Shown here one piece after another: positions 45,518-55,400 of a DNA stretch of 64,000 bases. The notes under the pieces were generated by a model. That model made no database searches. It was not told where the DNA came from and saw nothing but the letters and a program-made list of their open reading frames with translations. The stretch spans positions 763,587 to 827,586 of the forward strand of contig NZ_LT838272.1 in NCBI RefSeq assembly GCF_900176005.1, read 5' to 3'. This DNA is from Thermanaeromonas toyohensis ToBE. Lineage in GTDB: Bacteria > Bacillota > DSM-521 > Neomoorellales > Neomoorellaceae. Position 1 is the first letter of the stretch. Every line of letters begins with the position of its first letter. The position numbers and the translations under genes are program-made.

Positions 45518-48179
45518 AAAGTACATCTACATGTTTTCTGAAGGTCGAGCTGATATGCGGAACTTACTAGGCGGCAAAGGAGCCAATCTCGCTGAGATGA
45601 CTAACATAGGTCTCCCCGTACCGCCAGGTATTACCATTACCTGTGAAGCTTGTAATGAGTACAACCGGCTGGGGAAAGAGTTTCCTCCGGGTTTAGAAGA
45701 AGAACTCGAAGAGCGTCTTAAGGACCTGGAAAGGATTAACGGGAAAAAGTTAGGAGATCCCCAGAATCCCTTGCTGGTTTCCGTCCGCTCCGGCGCTCCT
45801 GTATCTATGCCCGGGATGATGGATACCATCCTAAACTTGGGCTTAAACGACCAGTCTGTTCAAGGTTTAGCAGCCAATACAGGGGATGAGCGGTTTGCCC
45901 TGGACTGCTATCGGCGCTTTATACAAATGTTCGGGGATGTTGTTTTAGGGATAGATCACCATAAATTCGAAGCCATCCTAGAGAAGCATAAAGAGCGCCT
46001 TGGAGTGAAGTTCGATCACGAGCTTACTCCGGCGGCACTTAAAGAAGTTATAGCGGAATATAAGGATCTGGTAAAAACCGAGACAGGTCGCGAGTTTCCC
46101 CAGGAACCCCAAGAACAGCTCCGGATGGCTATACGGGCGGTCTTCGATTCCTGGAATAACCCGCGGGCTATTGTATACCGTAAGATCAACAAGATTCCCG
46201 ATGACCTAGGTACCGCTGTGAATATCCAGACCATGGTTTTTGGGAACATGGGTTCCACCAGTGGCACAGGTGTAGCTTTTACCCGGAATCCCTCTACTGG
46301 AGAAAAGGGTCTCTATGGTGAGTATCTCCTCAATGCCCAGGGCGAAGACGTGGTGGCCGGTATCCGGACGCCCAAACCCCTGGCCCAACTCAAAGAAGAG
46401 ATGCCCGAAACTTACCGGCAGTTCGAGGAGATCTGCGAGCTTTTGGAGAAGCATTATCGGGATATGCAGGATATTGAGTTTACCATTGAAAGGGGCAAGC
46501 TTTACATCCTACAGACCCGTGCCGGGAAACGCACTGCAGCAGCCGCGGTTAAGATAGCTGTAGATATGGTACAGGAAGGTCTTATTACCAAAGAGGAAGC
46601 TATCTTGCGGGTGGACCCGGATCAGGTGGTCCAGCTTCTGCACCGCCGTGTGGATCCTAAAGCGAAGGTAGAGGTCATCGCTAAAGGGCTCCCAGCTTCT
46701 CCCGGTGCAGCTTGCGGGAAGGTTGTCTTCGATGCTGATGAGGCCGAAAGATTGGGTCTTGAAGGCGAAAAGGTAATTTTAGTTCGTAACGAGACCACCC
46801 CTGACGATATCCACGGCATTGTCCAGGCCCAAGGAGTGCTGACAGCCAGGGGAGGTATGACCAGCCATGCGGCAGTAGTGGCCCGAGGCATGGGTAAGCC
46901 GGCTGTGGTCGGCTGCGGGGACATTAAGATCGATGTAGGTGGTAAGAGGTTCTTCGTGGGCGACCTGGAGGTTAAAGAAGGGGATATTATCTCCATCGAC
47001 GGGGCCACGGGGAACGTTATGCTGGGTGAAGTACCCCTGATAGAACCCCAACTTACTGGCGAGTTTAAGACCTTACTCCAGTGGGCTGATGAAGTCCGGC
47101 GCCTGAAGGTGCGTGCCAATGCCGACACTCCTGAAGATGCGCGGCGTGCCCGGGAATTCGGTGCCGAAGGTATAGGCCTTTGCCGTACAGAGCATATGTT
47201 TATGGCCGTGGATCGTCTCCCGGTGGTTCAGCAGATGATTCTGGCCAAGACCAAGGAGGAACGGGAAGAGGCTTTAGCTAAGCTCTTGCCCATGCAGCAG
47301 GGCGATTTCTACGAGATCTTAAAGGTAATGGAAGGATTGCCGGTTACTATCCGGTTGCTGGATCCGCCTTTGCACGAATTCCTGCCTAGCTCGGAGGAGC
47401 TGTTGGTGGAGATCACCAGGCTAGAAGCTACTAATGGAGATAAAGCGGAGATAGAAGCCAAACGGGCCCTCTTGCGGGAGGTCCGGGCCCGGGAGGAGTT
47501 CAATCCTATGCTGGGCCATCGTGGGTGCCGTTTAGGTATCACCTATCCTGAAGTCTACGCTATGCAGGCCCGGGCGATTTTCCAAGCCGTAGCCCAGCTT
47601 AAAAAAGAAGGTATCAATGTGTTACCTGAGGTAGAGATCCCACTGGTAATACATGTTAATGAGTTGCGCCGCCTGCGGCAGCTAGTGGAAGAAGTAGCAG
47701 AACAGGTTAAGAAGGAGACCGGTGTCGACTTCGAATATAAGGTTGGTACTATGATAGAAATGCCACGGGCTTGTGCTACCGCGGATGAGATAGCCGAAGA
47801 GGCGGAATTCTTCTCCTTCGGCACCAACGATCTTACCCAGACTACCTTTGGCTTCAGCCGTGATGATGCGGAAGCTAAATTCCTACCTCAGTACTTGGAA
47901 GAAAAGATTCTAAAAGATAACCCCTTTATTGTTCTCGATAGAGCTGGGGTAGGCAAGTTCATGCGGATGGGTGTAGAATTGGGCCGCAAGACCAGGCCTA
48001 CTTTAGAGATAGGTATCTGCGGTGAACACGGTGGTGAGCCGAGTTCTGTGGAATTCTGCCACCAGATAGGGTTGGATTATGTAAGCTGCTCACCCTTCCG
48101 TGTACCTGTGGCCCGTCTAGCCGCTGCTCAAGCTGCCCTGAAGGAGAGAAAGGCGCAAGTTTTTGAGCGCGATGTATAA
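45507..48179 (+). CDS. ppdK: pyruvate, phosphate dikinase
   Basis: Interconverts pyruvate + ATP + Pi and PEP + AMP + PPi. The 890-aa chain has the ATP-grasp domain at the N-terminus and a central phosphohistidine domain with [13 protein letters not shown] (catalytic H454, with the threonine that PPSR modifies two residues before). The C-terminal PEP-binding barrel follows ([21 protein letters not shown]). The start ATG 45507 lies within the end of ppsR. In acetogens and thermophilic Clostridia PPDK links pyruvate from acetyl-CoA to gluconeogenesis. Confidence 0.97.
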   Translation: MAGKKYIYMFSEGRADMRNLLGGKGANLAEMTNIGLPVPPGITITCEACNEYNRLGKEFPPGLEEELEERLKDLERINGKKLGDPQNPLLVSVRSGAPVSMPGMMDTILNLGLNDQSVQGLAANTGDERFALDCYRRFIQMFGDVVLGIDHHKFEAILEKHKERLGVKFDHELTPAALKEVIAEYKDLVKTETGREFPQEPQEQLRMAIRAVFDSWNNPRAIVYRKINKIPDDLGTAVNIQTMVFGNMGSTSGTGVAFTRNPSTGEKGLYGEYLLNAQGEDVVAGIRTPKPLAQLKEEMPETYRQFEEICELLEKHYRDMQDIEFTIERGKLYILQTRAGKRTAAAAVKIAVDMVQEGLITKEEAILRVDPDQVVQLLHRRVDPKAKVEVIAKGLPASPGAACGKVVFDADEAERLGLEGEKVILVRNETTPDDIHGIVQAQGVLTARGGMTSHAAVVARGMGKPAVVGCGDIKIDVGGKRFFVGDLEVKEGDIISIDGATGNVMLGEVPLIEPQLTGEFKTLLQWADEVRRLKVRANADTPEDARRAREFGAEGIGLCRTEHMFMAVDRLPVVQQMILAKTKEEREEALAKLLPMQQGDFYEILKVMEGLPVTIRLLDPPLHEFLPSSEELLVEITRLEATNGDKAEIEAKRALLREVRAREEFNPMLGHRGCRLGITYPEVYAMQARAIFQAVAQLKKEGINVLPEVEIPLVIHVNELRRLRQLVEEVAEQVKKETGVDFEYKVGTMIEMPRACATADEIAEEAEFFSFGTNDLTQTTFGFSRDDAEAKFLPQYLEEKILKDNPFIVLDRAGVGKFMRMGVELGRKTRPTLEIGICGEHGGEPSSVEFCHQIGLDYVSCSPFRVPVARLAAAQAALKERKAQVFERDV

Positions 48180-48214
48180 AGAGGTAGGGAAGGTTAAGAG
48201 CCTAGGTTTTAAGG

Positions 48215-48254
48215 GGGATGCCGGATCTAGGCGGTCAGCCAGGAACGGCATCCC
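48215..48254. terminator. hairpin between ppdK and the convergent DUF523 gene
   Basis: GGGATGCCG (48215-48223) pairs perfectly with CGGCATCCC (48246-48254) around a 22-nt loop. T-rich sequence follows only weakly (TATTTC). It lies between two convergent genes, so it may terminate both. Confidence 0.55.
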
Positions 48255-48260
48255 TATTTC

Positions 48261-48725
48261 TCATTCTTTCCAAGTTTCCTCGCTGAAAAGCTGAAGGCCT
48301 TGCCTTAACAGCAGGGCAGCGGTGACCCCGCAGCCGGTCCTAGTGCAGCCGCTGAAGGTACCGTTATAGATGGCCCGGATTCCGCAGGAGGGGCTTCTTT
48401 CTTTAAGGATGGCTACCCTAGTGCCCAGGGCACGGGCTAACTCTGCTGTGGCCCTGGCTCCTTGTAGAAAGGCGGCTGTGACATCGCGGCCCTCTTTATC
48501 TACAACCCGCGCCCGGCCTTCCAGGACGTCAAAGCCGTCGCCACCCTGTATTTCCGCTGGCGGACGAGGTATGGATAGCCCCCCTAATTTTTCCGGACAT
48601 ACAGGTATAGCCTGGCGCCGGGTCACAAGTTCTTTAATTTCTGGTACCAGATTAGAGCCCCCATTATACTTACAGTGATATCCTGCCAGGCAAGCGCTTA
48701 CAAGAATAGGGGGTCGGTTTTCCAT
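48261..48725 (-). CDS. DUF523 family protein
   Basis: A 154-aa protein of the DUF523 (YbbK) family. The conserved cysteine/glycine segments are VSACLAGYHCKYNGG, VCPEKLGGL, and LKERSPSCG near residue 110. The cysteine pattern hints at metal or Fe-S binding, but function is unknown. It is encoded on the reverse strand with ATG 48725 preceded by a GGGGAT-type site. Confidence 0.88.
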   Translation of the reverse strand: MENRPPILVSACLAGYHCKYNGGSNLVPEIKELVTRRQAIPVCPEKLGGLSIPRPPAEIQGGDGFDVLEGRARVVDKEGRDVTAAFLQGARATAELARALGTRVAILKERSPSCGIRAIYNGTFSGCTRTGCGVTAALLLRQGLQLFSEETWKE

Positions 48726-48852
48726 AAATATATCCCCACTTTAACTAAAAAGTGTTTTCCTTAATTTTATCTTTAAGCACTACTCCTAACAAGTATGACC
48801 GAATCTACTTTCCTAGGGCGAATCCAATTGTCGGAGGGAGGCATATACTATT

Positions 48853-49062
48853 ATGGCTCAGTGCGTTAATATAGCTGAAAATAAAAAGATGTGTACTTGT
48901 ACGTATGAACCTTGTCCTAGAAAGGGTAACTGTTGTGCTTGCCTTCTTTACCATAGGAGGCATGGCGAGCTACCAGGGTGTTTGTTCCCACCAGAAGTAG
49001 AACGGACCTATGACCGCAGCATAGATCGCTTTGTAGCCTGGTTTAACCGGGGGCGGAAGTAA
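48853..49062 (+). CDS. small cysteine-rich protein (DUF6485-like)
   Basis: A 69-aa protein with seven cysteines ([18 protein letters not shown], then [10 protein letters not shown] and GCLF). This pattern matches small DUF6485-type proteins of anaerobes and probably binds a metal or Fe-S cluster. The ATG at 48853 has GGAGGGAGG about 13 bases upstream. rnhA starts 16 bp after its stop. No function is known. Confidence 0.75.
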   Translation: MAQCVNIAENKKMCTCTYEPCPRKGNCCACLLYHRRHGELPGCLFPPEVERTYDRSIDRFVAWFNRGRK

Positions 49063-49078
49063 GGCGGTGCTATTCTTT

Positions 49079-49534
49079 ATGAAGCCGCTTAAAGAAGTAA
49101 CCATTTATACTGATGGGGCTTGTAGCGGAAACCCTGGACCGGGAGGTTGGGCTGCTATCCTCCTTTACGGCAGTCACCGAAAGGAACTTTCCGGGGCTGT
49201 GCCAGATACGACAAATCAGCGCATGGAGCTTACAGCTGCCCTGGAAGCTTTGAGGGCCCTGAAGGAGCCGTGCCGAGTAAAACTTTACAGTGATAGTGCT
49301 TATCTAGTGAACGCCTTCCGGGAAGGGTGGATTAAGCGGTGGCAAGAAAACGGTTGGCGGACAGCTAAAAAGGAACCGGTGGAAAACCAAGACTTATGGC
49401 AAGAGCTGGTACGGGTGGCTTCCCAACACCAGGTGGAATGGGTGAAAGTAACTGGCCATAGTGATGACGAAGAGAATAACCGGTGTGATGCGTTAGCCCG
49501 GGCGGCCATTTCTAGACTTCTCAAGGGAGAATAA
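49079..49534 (+). CDS. rnhA: ribonuclease HI
   Basis: Cleaves RNA in RNA-DNA hybrids. Active-site acidic residues lie in YTDGACSGNPGPGGW, RMELTAALEAL, YSDSAYLVNAF and GHSDDEENNRCD. Length is 151 aa from ATG 49079, which has AAGGCGG upstream; GTG 49067 is unlikely because it overlaps that site. The HhH-free short form is typical of bacterial type HI. Confidence 0.94.
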   Translation: MKPLKEVTIYTDGACSGNPGPGGWAAILLYGSHRKELSGAVPDTTNQRMELTAALEALRALKEPCRVKLYSDSAYLVNAFREGWIKRWQENGWRTAKKEPVENQDLWQELVRVASQHQVEWVKVTGHSDDEENNRCDALARAAISRLLKGE

Positions 49535-49635
49535 GCCTAAAGAACATTTTAGGTATAGATATGATAAGTGCCAGCAGGAAAAAGCTCCCCGGTGTCGAAC
49601 CTTTTCCCGAAAGTAGAAGATGAAGGGTGGCCTTA

Positions 49636-50241
49636 ATGCTGATCATAGGTATCAATGGAAGCCCTAACAGAACAGGTAATACAGCATATCTAATCCAGGA
49701 GGGATTAAAGGCGGCTGCCTCGACCGGTGCACAAACTGTGCTTATTCACGTGACGGATGTCCTAGCTGACCAAAAACATCCTTTTTGCAACCAGTGTAGC
49801 TCTCCCTGCCAGGGTTCCTGTTCCCGGGGTAACCGGTTAGGGGAAGCTTACGACTTATTGCGCCGGGCCGACGGTATACTTTTAGGTAGCCCGGTGTACT
49901 TCGGGAGCGTTTCTGCCCAGCTCAAAGCTTTCTGGGATAAAAGCCGTATTTTACGTAAAGAGAAAGCTTTGTTAAATGTAGTTGGGGCTGCCCTAGCTGT
50001 AGGTGGCAGCCGCTTCGGCGGGCAGGAGACTACTTTGAAGGCCCTTTTTGATATGATGTTGGTTCAGGGTATGATGATAATCGGGGATGGATACCAGGAT
50101 TATGATTGTGGTCATCACGGAGGTTGTAGCCAGGCCCCTGCTGAGGAGGATGAATTTGCCCGGCAGCGAGTAAGGATTTTAGGCTTGCGGTTGGCTGAGG
50201 TAGCTGCTGCTACTATGTCCCTTCGTCGGAGGGACTTATAA
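49636..50241 (+). CDS. Fe-S flavoprotein / NADPH-dependent FMN reductase family
   Basis: A 201-aa flavodoxin-fold protein. It starts IIGINGSPNRTGNTAYL (FMN phosphate loop). A compact cysteine cluster, CNQCSSPCQGSC, lies near residue 50, as in iron-sulfur flavoproteins of anaerobes. GSPVYFGSVSAQLKAFWD is the second FMN segment, and a His/Cys patch (CGHHGGC) lies near 160. Such proteins pass electrons from ferredoxin, often to O2 or peroxide. ATG 49636 has AAGGGTGG 5 bases upstream. Confidence 0.82.
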   Translation: MLIIGINGSPNRTGNTAYLIQEGLKAAASTGAQTVLIHVTDVLADQKHPFCNQCSSPCQGSCSRGNRLGEAYDLLRRADGILLGSPVYFGSVSAQLKAFWDKSRILRKEKALLNVVGAALAVGGSRFGGQETTLKALFDMMLVQGMMIIGDGYQDYDCGHHGGCSQAPAEEDEFARQRVRILGLRLAEVAAATMSLRRRDL

Positions 50242-50269
50242 AGAAGCAAACCGGAGGGCAAGGATTTGG

Positions 50270-51265
50270 ATGAAGTTACTTCTGCGGGAAGAAGCTGAAC
50301 GTTTGGAGGAGGAATTGTTATCTCCTTTTGCCTCTTTAAGCAGCCGTACTCGAGGCCGGGACCGGCCGGAAGAGCCCTGCCGAGTACGTACCGAATTTCA
50401 AAGGGATAGGGATAGAATTATCCATTCTAAAGCCTTTCGACGCCTAAAACATAAAACCCAGGTCTTCATAGCTCCTGAGGGCGATCATTATCGTACCCGT
50501 CTCACCCACACCTTAGAAGTAGCTCAAATAGCGCGTACCATCGCCCGCGCTCTACGTCTCAATGAAGACTTAACTGAAGCTATAGCCCTGGGGCATGATC
50601 TGGGGCATACTCCTTTTGGGCACGCAGGCGAAGAAGCCTTAAATGAAGTGGTACCTGGGGGTTTTAAACATAATGAGCAGAGCTTGCGGGTAGTGGAGGT
50701 ATTGGAAGGCGAAGGGGGGCTTAATCTCACTTGGGAAGTACGGGACGGTATTGCCCACCATACTGGGCCTGTTAAGCCCCAGACCTTGGAAGGGCAAGTG
50801 ATCTGCTATGCTGATCGTATTGCCTATATCAACCACGATATAGATGATGCTTTGCGCGCTGGGATAATTACTTTAGAAGATTTACCTCAAGATTGTCTGG
50901 AAGTTCTAGGTTATGAGCATCGTCAGCGCATTAATACCATGGTTTTGGATATCATTCAAAACAGTTGGGGGAAAGATCATATCACCATGAGCTCGCGAGT
51001 TCAGGAAGCTACAGATACTTTGCGAGCTTTTCTTTTTAAACATGTATATATAGGCTCGCGGGCTAAGGCGGAGGAGGGCAAGGCTAAGAGGATGCTAAAG
51101 GATCTCTATTATTTTTACCTGGAACACCCCGAACTCCTTCCCCCAGCTAAAAGACCGGAAGATGATTTGCCCCGGCGCGTATGTGATTATATAGCAGGCA
51201 TGACAGACCGCTTCGCCATCTTACAATACCAAAAGCTATTTGTACCTACCGGTTTTCCACTGTAA
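50270..51265 (+). CDS. dgt: dGTPase-like HD triphosphohydrolase
   Basis: Deoxyguanosinetriphosphate triphosphohydrolase-like protein of 331 aa. The HD residues are seen in TRLTHTLEVAQIAR, LGHDLGHTPFGHAGE and YADRIAYINHDIDDAL. The N-terminal arginine-rich RTEFQRDRDRIIHSKAFRRL is conserved. Members control dNTP pools. It lies upstream of dnaG-rpoD as in many Clostridia. ATG 50270 follows GGAGGGCAAGG. Confidence 0.93.
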   Translation: MKLLLREEAERLEEELLSPFASLSSRTRGRDRPEEPCRVRTEFQRDRDRIIHSKAFRRLKHKTQVFIAPEGDHYRTRLTHTLEVAQIARTIARALRLNEDLTEAIALGHDLGHTPFGHAGEEALNEVVPGGFKHNEQSLRVVEVLEGEGGLNLTWEVRDGIAHHTGPVKPQTLEGQVICYADRIAYINHDIDDALRAGIITLEDLPQDCLEVLGYEHRQRINTMVLDIIQNSWGKDHITMSSRVQEATDTLRAFLFKHVYIGSRAKAEEGKAKRMLKDLYYFYLEHPELLPPAKRPEDDLPRRVCDYIAGMTDRFAILQYQKLFVPTGFPL

Positions 51266-51288
51266 ATAAAATAAAAAGAGGAATAATG

Positions 51289-51373
51289 GGAAGGTACCTG
51301 GAAAATCTCTTCGCTCGTCAGGCTATCCGGCGCTTGACGAAGGCGCCGGCAGGATTTCCCTTGGGTACCTTCC
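51289..51373. repeat. 85-bp imperfect palindrome downstream of dgt
   Basis: GGAAGGTACC (51289-51298) pairs exactly with GGTACCTTCC (51364-51373). Inside, GG/CC and AAATC/GATTT continue the stem, and TCGTCA/TGACGA or CCGGCGC/GCGCCGG can form an inner hairpin. No long T-run follows (CCAAGCTTATT). It may be a terminator-like RNA fold, a transcript stabiliser or a protein site. Confidence 0.6.
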
Positions 51374-51421
51374 AAGCTTATTATAACCATGAATCCCATA
51401 TTTTATACTAAACTAAGTTTT

Positions 51422-51538
51422 TTACTGGCGGGTTTTAAAATAAGGTTCAAAGAGGGGGAGGATAACCCCCTTATATAAAACATAAAGGGTACTTCCACCG
51501 AGCAGCGCTATTAACAAAAAGGCAATGAATTTTCCCAT
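51422..51538 (-). CDS. small single-pass membrane protein
   Basis: A 38-aa reverse-strand ORF in the 459-bp gap between dgt and dnaG. It encodes MGKFIAFLLIALLGGSTLYV and a short charged tail ending FKTRQ. It has one membrane helix and a good GGGGTGA ribosome site 5 bases before the ATG at 51538. It is not recognisable as a known family. The strong start signal and hydrophobic composition make it plausible. The rest of the gap (51540-51700) shows no gene. Confidence 0.5.
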   Translation of the reverse strand: MGKFIAFLLIALLGGSTLYVLYKGVILPLFEPYFKTRQ

Positions 51539-51724
51539 GTAGGTCACCCCGTTTTTATTATGGCCAGCCGTACAGGAAGCTAAACTTAAGAGCGAGGTAT
51601 ATTATGGTAAATAGTTACAAATAATAGATTAGGCCAATATTCCCCTAAAAAAAGAGGATATTTGCCTTCAATGGCGAATACAATAAAAACATTTGGGCCG
51701 AAAGATTATAAGGGGGCACCCTTC

Positions 51725-53548
51725 TTGCTGGCCGCCTTTCGGGAGAACTTGATCGAGGAGATTAAGACTAGGGTGGATATTATAGACTTGATAAGTGAAT
51801 ATGTCCCTTTAAAGAGGCGGGGCCAGAATTATGTAGGTCTATGCCCTTTTCATACTGAGAAAACCCCTTCCTTTACTGTTAGCCCAAGTAAGCAACTGTT
51901 TTATTGTTTTGGATGCGGGGTGGGGGGCGATGCCTTCACCTTTTTAATGAAGCGTGAGGGATTAAACTTTAGTGAGGCCTTGACACGGCTAGCTGAGCGG
52001 GTAGGAATAAACTTAGAAGAAGGGGAAGGGGCAGGGATCTTTAAGCTCCGCCGGGAAAAGGAGAGACTATATCAGATCGGTGCCCTAGCAGCGAGATTTT
52101 ATCATCTTATCCTGCTCCGGCATCCTACTGCAGCGCAGGCCAGGGAATACCTCCAGCGCCGCCGGGTAAGCCTGGAAGCCGTAAGAAAGTTTGAACTTGG
52201 ATATGCTCCGGACAGCCCTAGGGCTTTAGTGGATTATCTTAAGCGCCATGGATTTCATCCCCGGGAGATTGCTTTGGCAGGGTTGGCGGCTTCTAGAGCC
52301 CCGGAAGGTAGCTTTGATCGCTTTCGTCGACGGCTAATGTTCCCGGTGAAGGATCCAGCGGGTAAGGTGATTGGCTTTGGCGGCCGAGCTCTGGACAATA
52401 GCGAACCTAAATATCTAAACACCCCAGAAACACCACTCTTCCGCAAAGGGCATCATCTTTATGGGTTGCACCTGGCCGTAGCTGGGATAAGACGCCGCGG
52501 TAAGGCGGTGGTAGTGGAAGGGTACCTGGATGCTATTTCTGCCTGGCAACATGGTGTGGATAATGTGGTAGCTACTCTAGGTACTGCTTTAACCATAGAA
52601 CAGGCCCGAGCGCTCAAACGATATACGGAAGAGGTTATTATCGCTTACGATGCAGATGCGGCTGGAAGGGCGGCAGCTTTACGCGTCCTTGGTGTCCTGG
52701 CAGATATGGGGTTAAGGGTCCGTGTATTACTCTTACCAGAAGGAAAGGACCCCGATGAATTTTTACAGAGGCAGGGAGGCCAAGCATTCCAGAAATTAGT
52801 AGAAGAGGCTCCACCCTGGCTAGTGTATATAATTGAACAGGTCGCCCAGTCCTATAATCTAGCCGATCCTAGCGAGTGTGTAAAGGCGATCCAGAAAATA
52901 ATACCCTATTTGGCCAAAATAGAGGACGCTGTGGAACGGGATAATTACGTTCGTATCTTAAGTAGACGCACTGGCCAATTAGAAACAGCCATCTACGAAG
53001 AATTGCACAAATTCCGAGCCCGGCAAATGGGAAGACCCAGGCGGCTAATATTGGATGGGGATATTCGGGATAGTCAGGGTACGGCAGTGACCACTTTTCA
53101 GGGTCCGGAAGTATATCTTTTATGTGCTTATTTGGCCAGTGAAGAGTGGGCTGACCGGATCGAAGCTTCTTTAGGGCCAGCCTTTTGGAGTTTACCCCAA
53201 GCGGGTATTATAGCTTCAGCAGCTAAGGAGTTGAGGGAGGAATACCCAGGCTTAGAAGGAGAAGATTTTCAGGATAAGCTAAGCAAAAAACTTCCACCGG
53301 ACGCTCTTCCTTTGCTCGCTCGGGTAGCCCTAAAAGAGGGCCAGGAACCCTTAGAGCCTAAGGCCCTTGAACAGGCTATAAAATCCATACAGCTTAAAAA
53401 ATGGGAGGACGAAATGCAAGCTTGCCGGCGAAGTTTAAGCTTAGCTGAAGCAGCCGGGCGGGAGGATGAAGTGAAAGCCCTGCAAACAAGAATTTTAGAC
53501 CTAGCTAGGAATATAAAAAATTTAAAGGCAGGAAGGGGGGAAACTTGA
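51725..53548 (+). CDS. dnaG: DNA primase
   Basis: Makes RNA primers for replication. An N-terminal zinc-binding domain has C40 and H43 (CPFH) with C61 and C64 (CFGCG). The TOPRIM core has [10 protein letters not shown] and [13 protein letters not shown]-terminal DnaB-binding helical region of about 150 residues follows. Length is 607 aa from TTG 51725, which has AGGGGG 8 bases upstream. Earlier starts (ATG 51671, TTG 51662) would add residues with no family match. The stop overlaps the rpoD start (TGATG), the classic dnaG-rpoD pair. Confidence 0.94.
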   Translation: MLAAFRENLIEEIKTRVDIIDLISEYVPLKRRGQNYVGLCPFHTEKTPSFTVSPSKQLFYCFGCGVGGDAFTFLMKREGLNFSEALTRLAERVGINLEEGEGAGIFKLRREKERLYQIGALAARFYHLILLRHPTAAQAREYLQRRRVSLEAVRKFELGYAPDSPRALVDYLKRHGFHPREIALAGLAASRAPEGSFDRFRRRLMFPVKDPAGKVIGFGGRALDNSEPKYLNTPETPLFRKGHHLYGLHLAVAGIRRRGKAVVVEGYLDAISAWQHGVDNVVATLGTALTIEQARALKRYTEEVIIAYDADAAGRAAALRVLGVLADMGLRVRVLLLPEGKDPDEFLQRQGGQAFQKLVEEAPPWLVYIIEQVAQSYNLADPSECVKAIQKIIPYLAKIEDAVERDNYVRILSRRTGQLETAIYEELHKFRARQMGRPRRLILDGDIRDSQGTAVTTFQGPEVYLLCAYLASEEWADRIEASLGPAFWSLPQAGIIASAAKELREEYPGLEGEDFQDKLSKKLPPDALPLLARVALKEGQEPLEPKALEQAIKSIQLKKWEDEMQACRRSLSLAEAAGREDEVKALQTRILDLARNIKNLKAGRGET

Positions 53549-54639
53549 TGAAAGAAGAAGTACACAAGTACCAGGATTTGGTGAAAGAACTCATCGAAAA
53601 GGGAAAGAAGCGCGGTTCCCTGACCTATCAGGAAATAATGGATACCTTGCAGTCAGTGGAACTCACCCCCGAACAGATCGATGATATTTATGAACAGCTT
53701 CATCAGATGGGTATTGAGATTATACCTGAAGTGGCAGAGCTTGAGGCTTTGGAAAGGGAAAACGGCGCTCCCGCAGAAGAAGATCTCGATCTCTCGATTC
53801 CGGAAGGCGTGGGAATCGATGATCCGGTGCGCATGTATCTAAAAGAGATCGGCCGGATTCCACTTCTTACGCCTGAAGAAGAGATTGAGCTTGCTAAACG
53901 CATGGAGCAAGGGGACGAGGAGGCCAAGCGCAGGCTGATCGAGGCTAATCTACGCCTGGTAGTTAGCATTGCTAAACGCTATGTTGGCCGGGGTATGCTT
54001 TTTTTGGATCTGATCCAGGAAGGAAATTTAGGACTGATCAAGGCTGTAGAAAAATTCGATTACCGTAAAGGGTACAAGTTTAGCACTTATGCTACCTGGT
54101 GGATCCGGCAGGCCATCACCCGCGCCATTGCTGACCAGGCGCGCACCATCCGGATACCTGTACACATGGTGGAGACCATCAACAAGCTTATCCGCGTTTC
54201 GCGTAATCTCCTCCAGGAGCTAGGCCGGGAACCTACTCCAGAGGAGATTGCCAAGGAGATGGATATTCCTGTAGAACGGGTCCGGGAAATTATGAAGATA
54301 GCCCAAGAGCCTGTCTCCTTAGAGACGCCCATAGGCGAGGAAGAGGATAGCCACTTGGGTGACTTCATTGAGGATGAGGATGCCCTCGCTCCGGCGGATG
54401 CTGCCTCTTATATGCTTTTACGGGAGCAATTAGAAGAGGTACTGGATTCTTTGACCCCGCGAGAAAGGAAGGTTCTCCGCCTACGCTTTGGCCTCGATGA
54501 TGGACGTTCTCGTACTTTAGAAGAAGTAGGCCAAGAGTTTGGGGTTACGCGGGAGCGCATCCGCCAGATCGAAGCTAAGGCCTTGCGTAAGTTGCGCCAT
54601 CCTAGCCGTAGTAAAAAACTTAAAGATTACTTGGAATAA
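53548..54639 (+). CDS. rpoD: principal sigma factor SigA (RpoD)
   Basis: Housekeeping sigma-70 factor of 363 aa. Region 1.1 is present (residues about 1-80), then region 1.2 [18 protein letters not shown], region 2 with [18 protein letters not shown] and [14 protein letters not shown], region 3, and region 4.2 [19 protein letters not shown]. The ATG at 53548 shares its A with the dnaG TGA stop. It matches the -35/-10 promoters found in this window. Confidence 0.97.
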   Translation: MKEEVHKYQDLVKELIEKGKKRGSLTYQEIMDTLQSVELTPEQIDDIYEQLHQMGIEIIPEVAELEALERENGAPAEEDLDLSIPEGVGIDDPVRMYLKEIGRIPLLTPEEEIELAKRMEQGDEEAKRRLIEANLRLVVSIAKRYVGRGMLFLDLIQEGNLGLIKAVEKFDYRKGYKFSTYATWWIRQAITRAIADQARTIRIPVHMVETINKLIRVSRNLLQELGREPTPEEIAKEMDIPVERVREIMKIAQEPVSLETPIGEEEDSHLGDFIEDEDALAPADAASYMLLREQLEEVLDSLTPRERKVLRLRFGLDDGRSRTLEEVGQEFGVTRERIRQIEAKALRKLRHPSRSKKLKDYLE

Positions 54640-54675
54640 ATCAAGGCCTAAATCGGGCATGGTATTTAGGAGGGG

Positions 54676-54704
54676 TTGACCGATCCAACCCTATTGCGTA
54701 TAAT
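54676..54704 (+). promoter_or_regulatory. strong sigma-A promoter of the tRNA pair
   Basis: TTGACC (54676-54681), 17 bp, TATAAT (54699-54704). The mature tRNA-Asn begins 15 bp later, so the 5' leader is very short. Confidence 0.85.
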
Positions 54705-54718
54705 ATCAGTAGTGGCTT

Positions 54719-54793
54719 TCCTCGGTAGCTCAATGGTAGAGCGCCCGGCTGTTAACCGGGTGGTTGCAGGTTCGAGTCCTGCCCGGGGAGCCA
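54719..54793 (+). tRNA. tRNA-Asn (GTT)
   Basis: 75 nt with CCA encoded. The acceptor stem TCCTCGG/CCGGGGA is complete, with discriminator G as expected for Asn. The anticodon loop is CTGTTAA on a CCCGG/CCGGG stem, and the T arm is GCAGG-TTCGAGT-CCTGC. Confidence 0.97.
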
Positions 54794-54798
54794 ATAAA

Positions 54799-54873
<75 letters not shown>

Positions 54874-54905
54874 CCCTTGAAAAATTTAGCTTTCTTCCAG
54901 ATTAG

Positions 54906-54946
54906 CCCCCCAAAAAAGTGTCTGTTAGTGCTGACAGGGGGGTTTT
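54906..54946 (+). terminator. terminator after the tRNA genes
   Basis: CCCCCC (54906-54911) pairs with GGGGGG (54937-54942), with inner TGTC/GACA, followed by TTTTATT. It closes the tRNA transcript. Confidence 0.75.
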
Positions 54947-54949
54947 ATT

Positions 54950-55120
54950 ATGCCCAAAATTGCTAAACTTAACCCTAGGGTAGCCGTCTTAAATCAAGCA
55001 GACTTAAGCTAGGCCCTGGAAGAAATTTTCCTTTTCAAGCGGGCCAATAGTGCAGCCCAGTAAACCCTGGAAGACTTAGCGTAATTGAGGAACCGGCATA
55101 GCCATCTTTAACTGCCGGTT
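54950..55120 (+). pseudogene. relic of a tyrosine-recombinase N-terminus
   Basis: Starting at ATG 54950, directly after the tRNA terminator, one frame reads like the SAM-like core-binding domain of phage/XerD-type integrases: LNQADLS, then ALEEIFLFKRA, then TLEDLA. It is broken by in-frame stops at 55010 (TAG), 55061 (TAA) and 55082 (TAA). The catalytic domain is absent. A perfect AACCGGCA/TGCCGGTT hairpin (55091-55120) followed by T-rich sequence ends it. It suggests an old integration next to the tRNA gene. The similarity is by eye and short. Confidence 0.5.
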
Positions 55121-55159
55121 TTATATTTTAGAATTTCATGGAAGGAGATTAGCGAAATT

Positions 55160-55360
55160 ATGAAGAAAAATGTTATGAAGAAAAAGATTGGCTTTAAGGG
55201 AAAGCTAAATGGTGAGCTTAATCGATGGATAGAGATGAGGGAGAGGCTTACTCAGTGTTTAAAGGTTTAGCTGGCTTACAAACCTTATGAACGGATAGAG
55301 CTTTTGGTAAAAGTTTTAAGCCTTAGAGGTAGCGACTGGGTTATCTTACCGGAAAATTGA
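55160..55360 (+). pseudogene. interrupted ORF with one in-frame TAG
   Basis: An ATG at 55160 with GGAAGGAG about 12 bases upstream opens 36 codons (start MKKNVMKKKIGFKGKL), a TAG stop at 55268, and then 29 more codons in the same frame to TGA 55360 (LAYKPYERIELLVKVL and on). The two parts read as one basic 66-residue protein split by a single stop. No family is recognised. It shares the frame and setting of the recombinase relic upstream. The 40 bp to the next gene hold only its ribosome site. Confidence 0.45.
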
Positions 55361-55400
55361 TTTTTCTGCCTACCATGTCCGTGGATAAGGAGAGATAAGG

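Noticed and set aside
48370-48678. 102-codon forward ORF opposite the DUF523 gene
   Set aside because: Antisense to a conserved family protein; composition is typical of a shadow ORF.
55160-55360. Pyrrolysine-encoding gene with in-frame TAG
   Set aside because: The product is not a methylamine methyltransferase, no pyl genes are seen, and the neighbouring relic uses TAA stops as well; decay is simpler.
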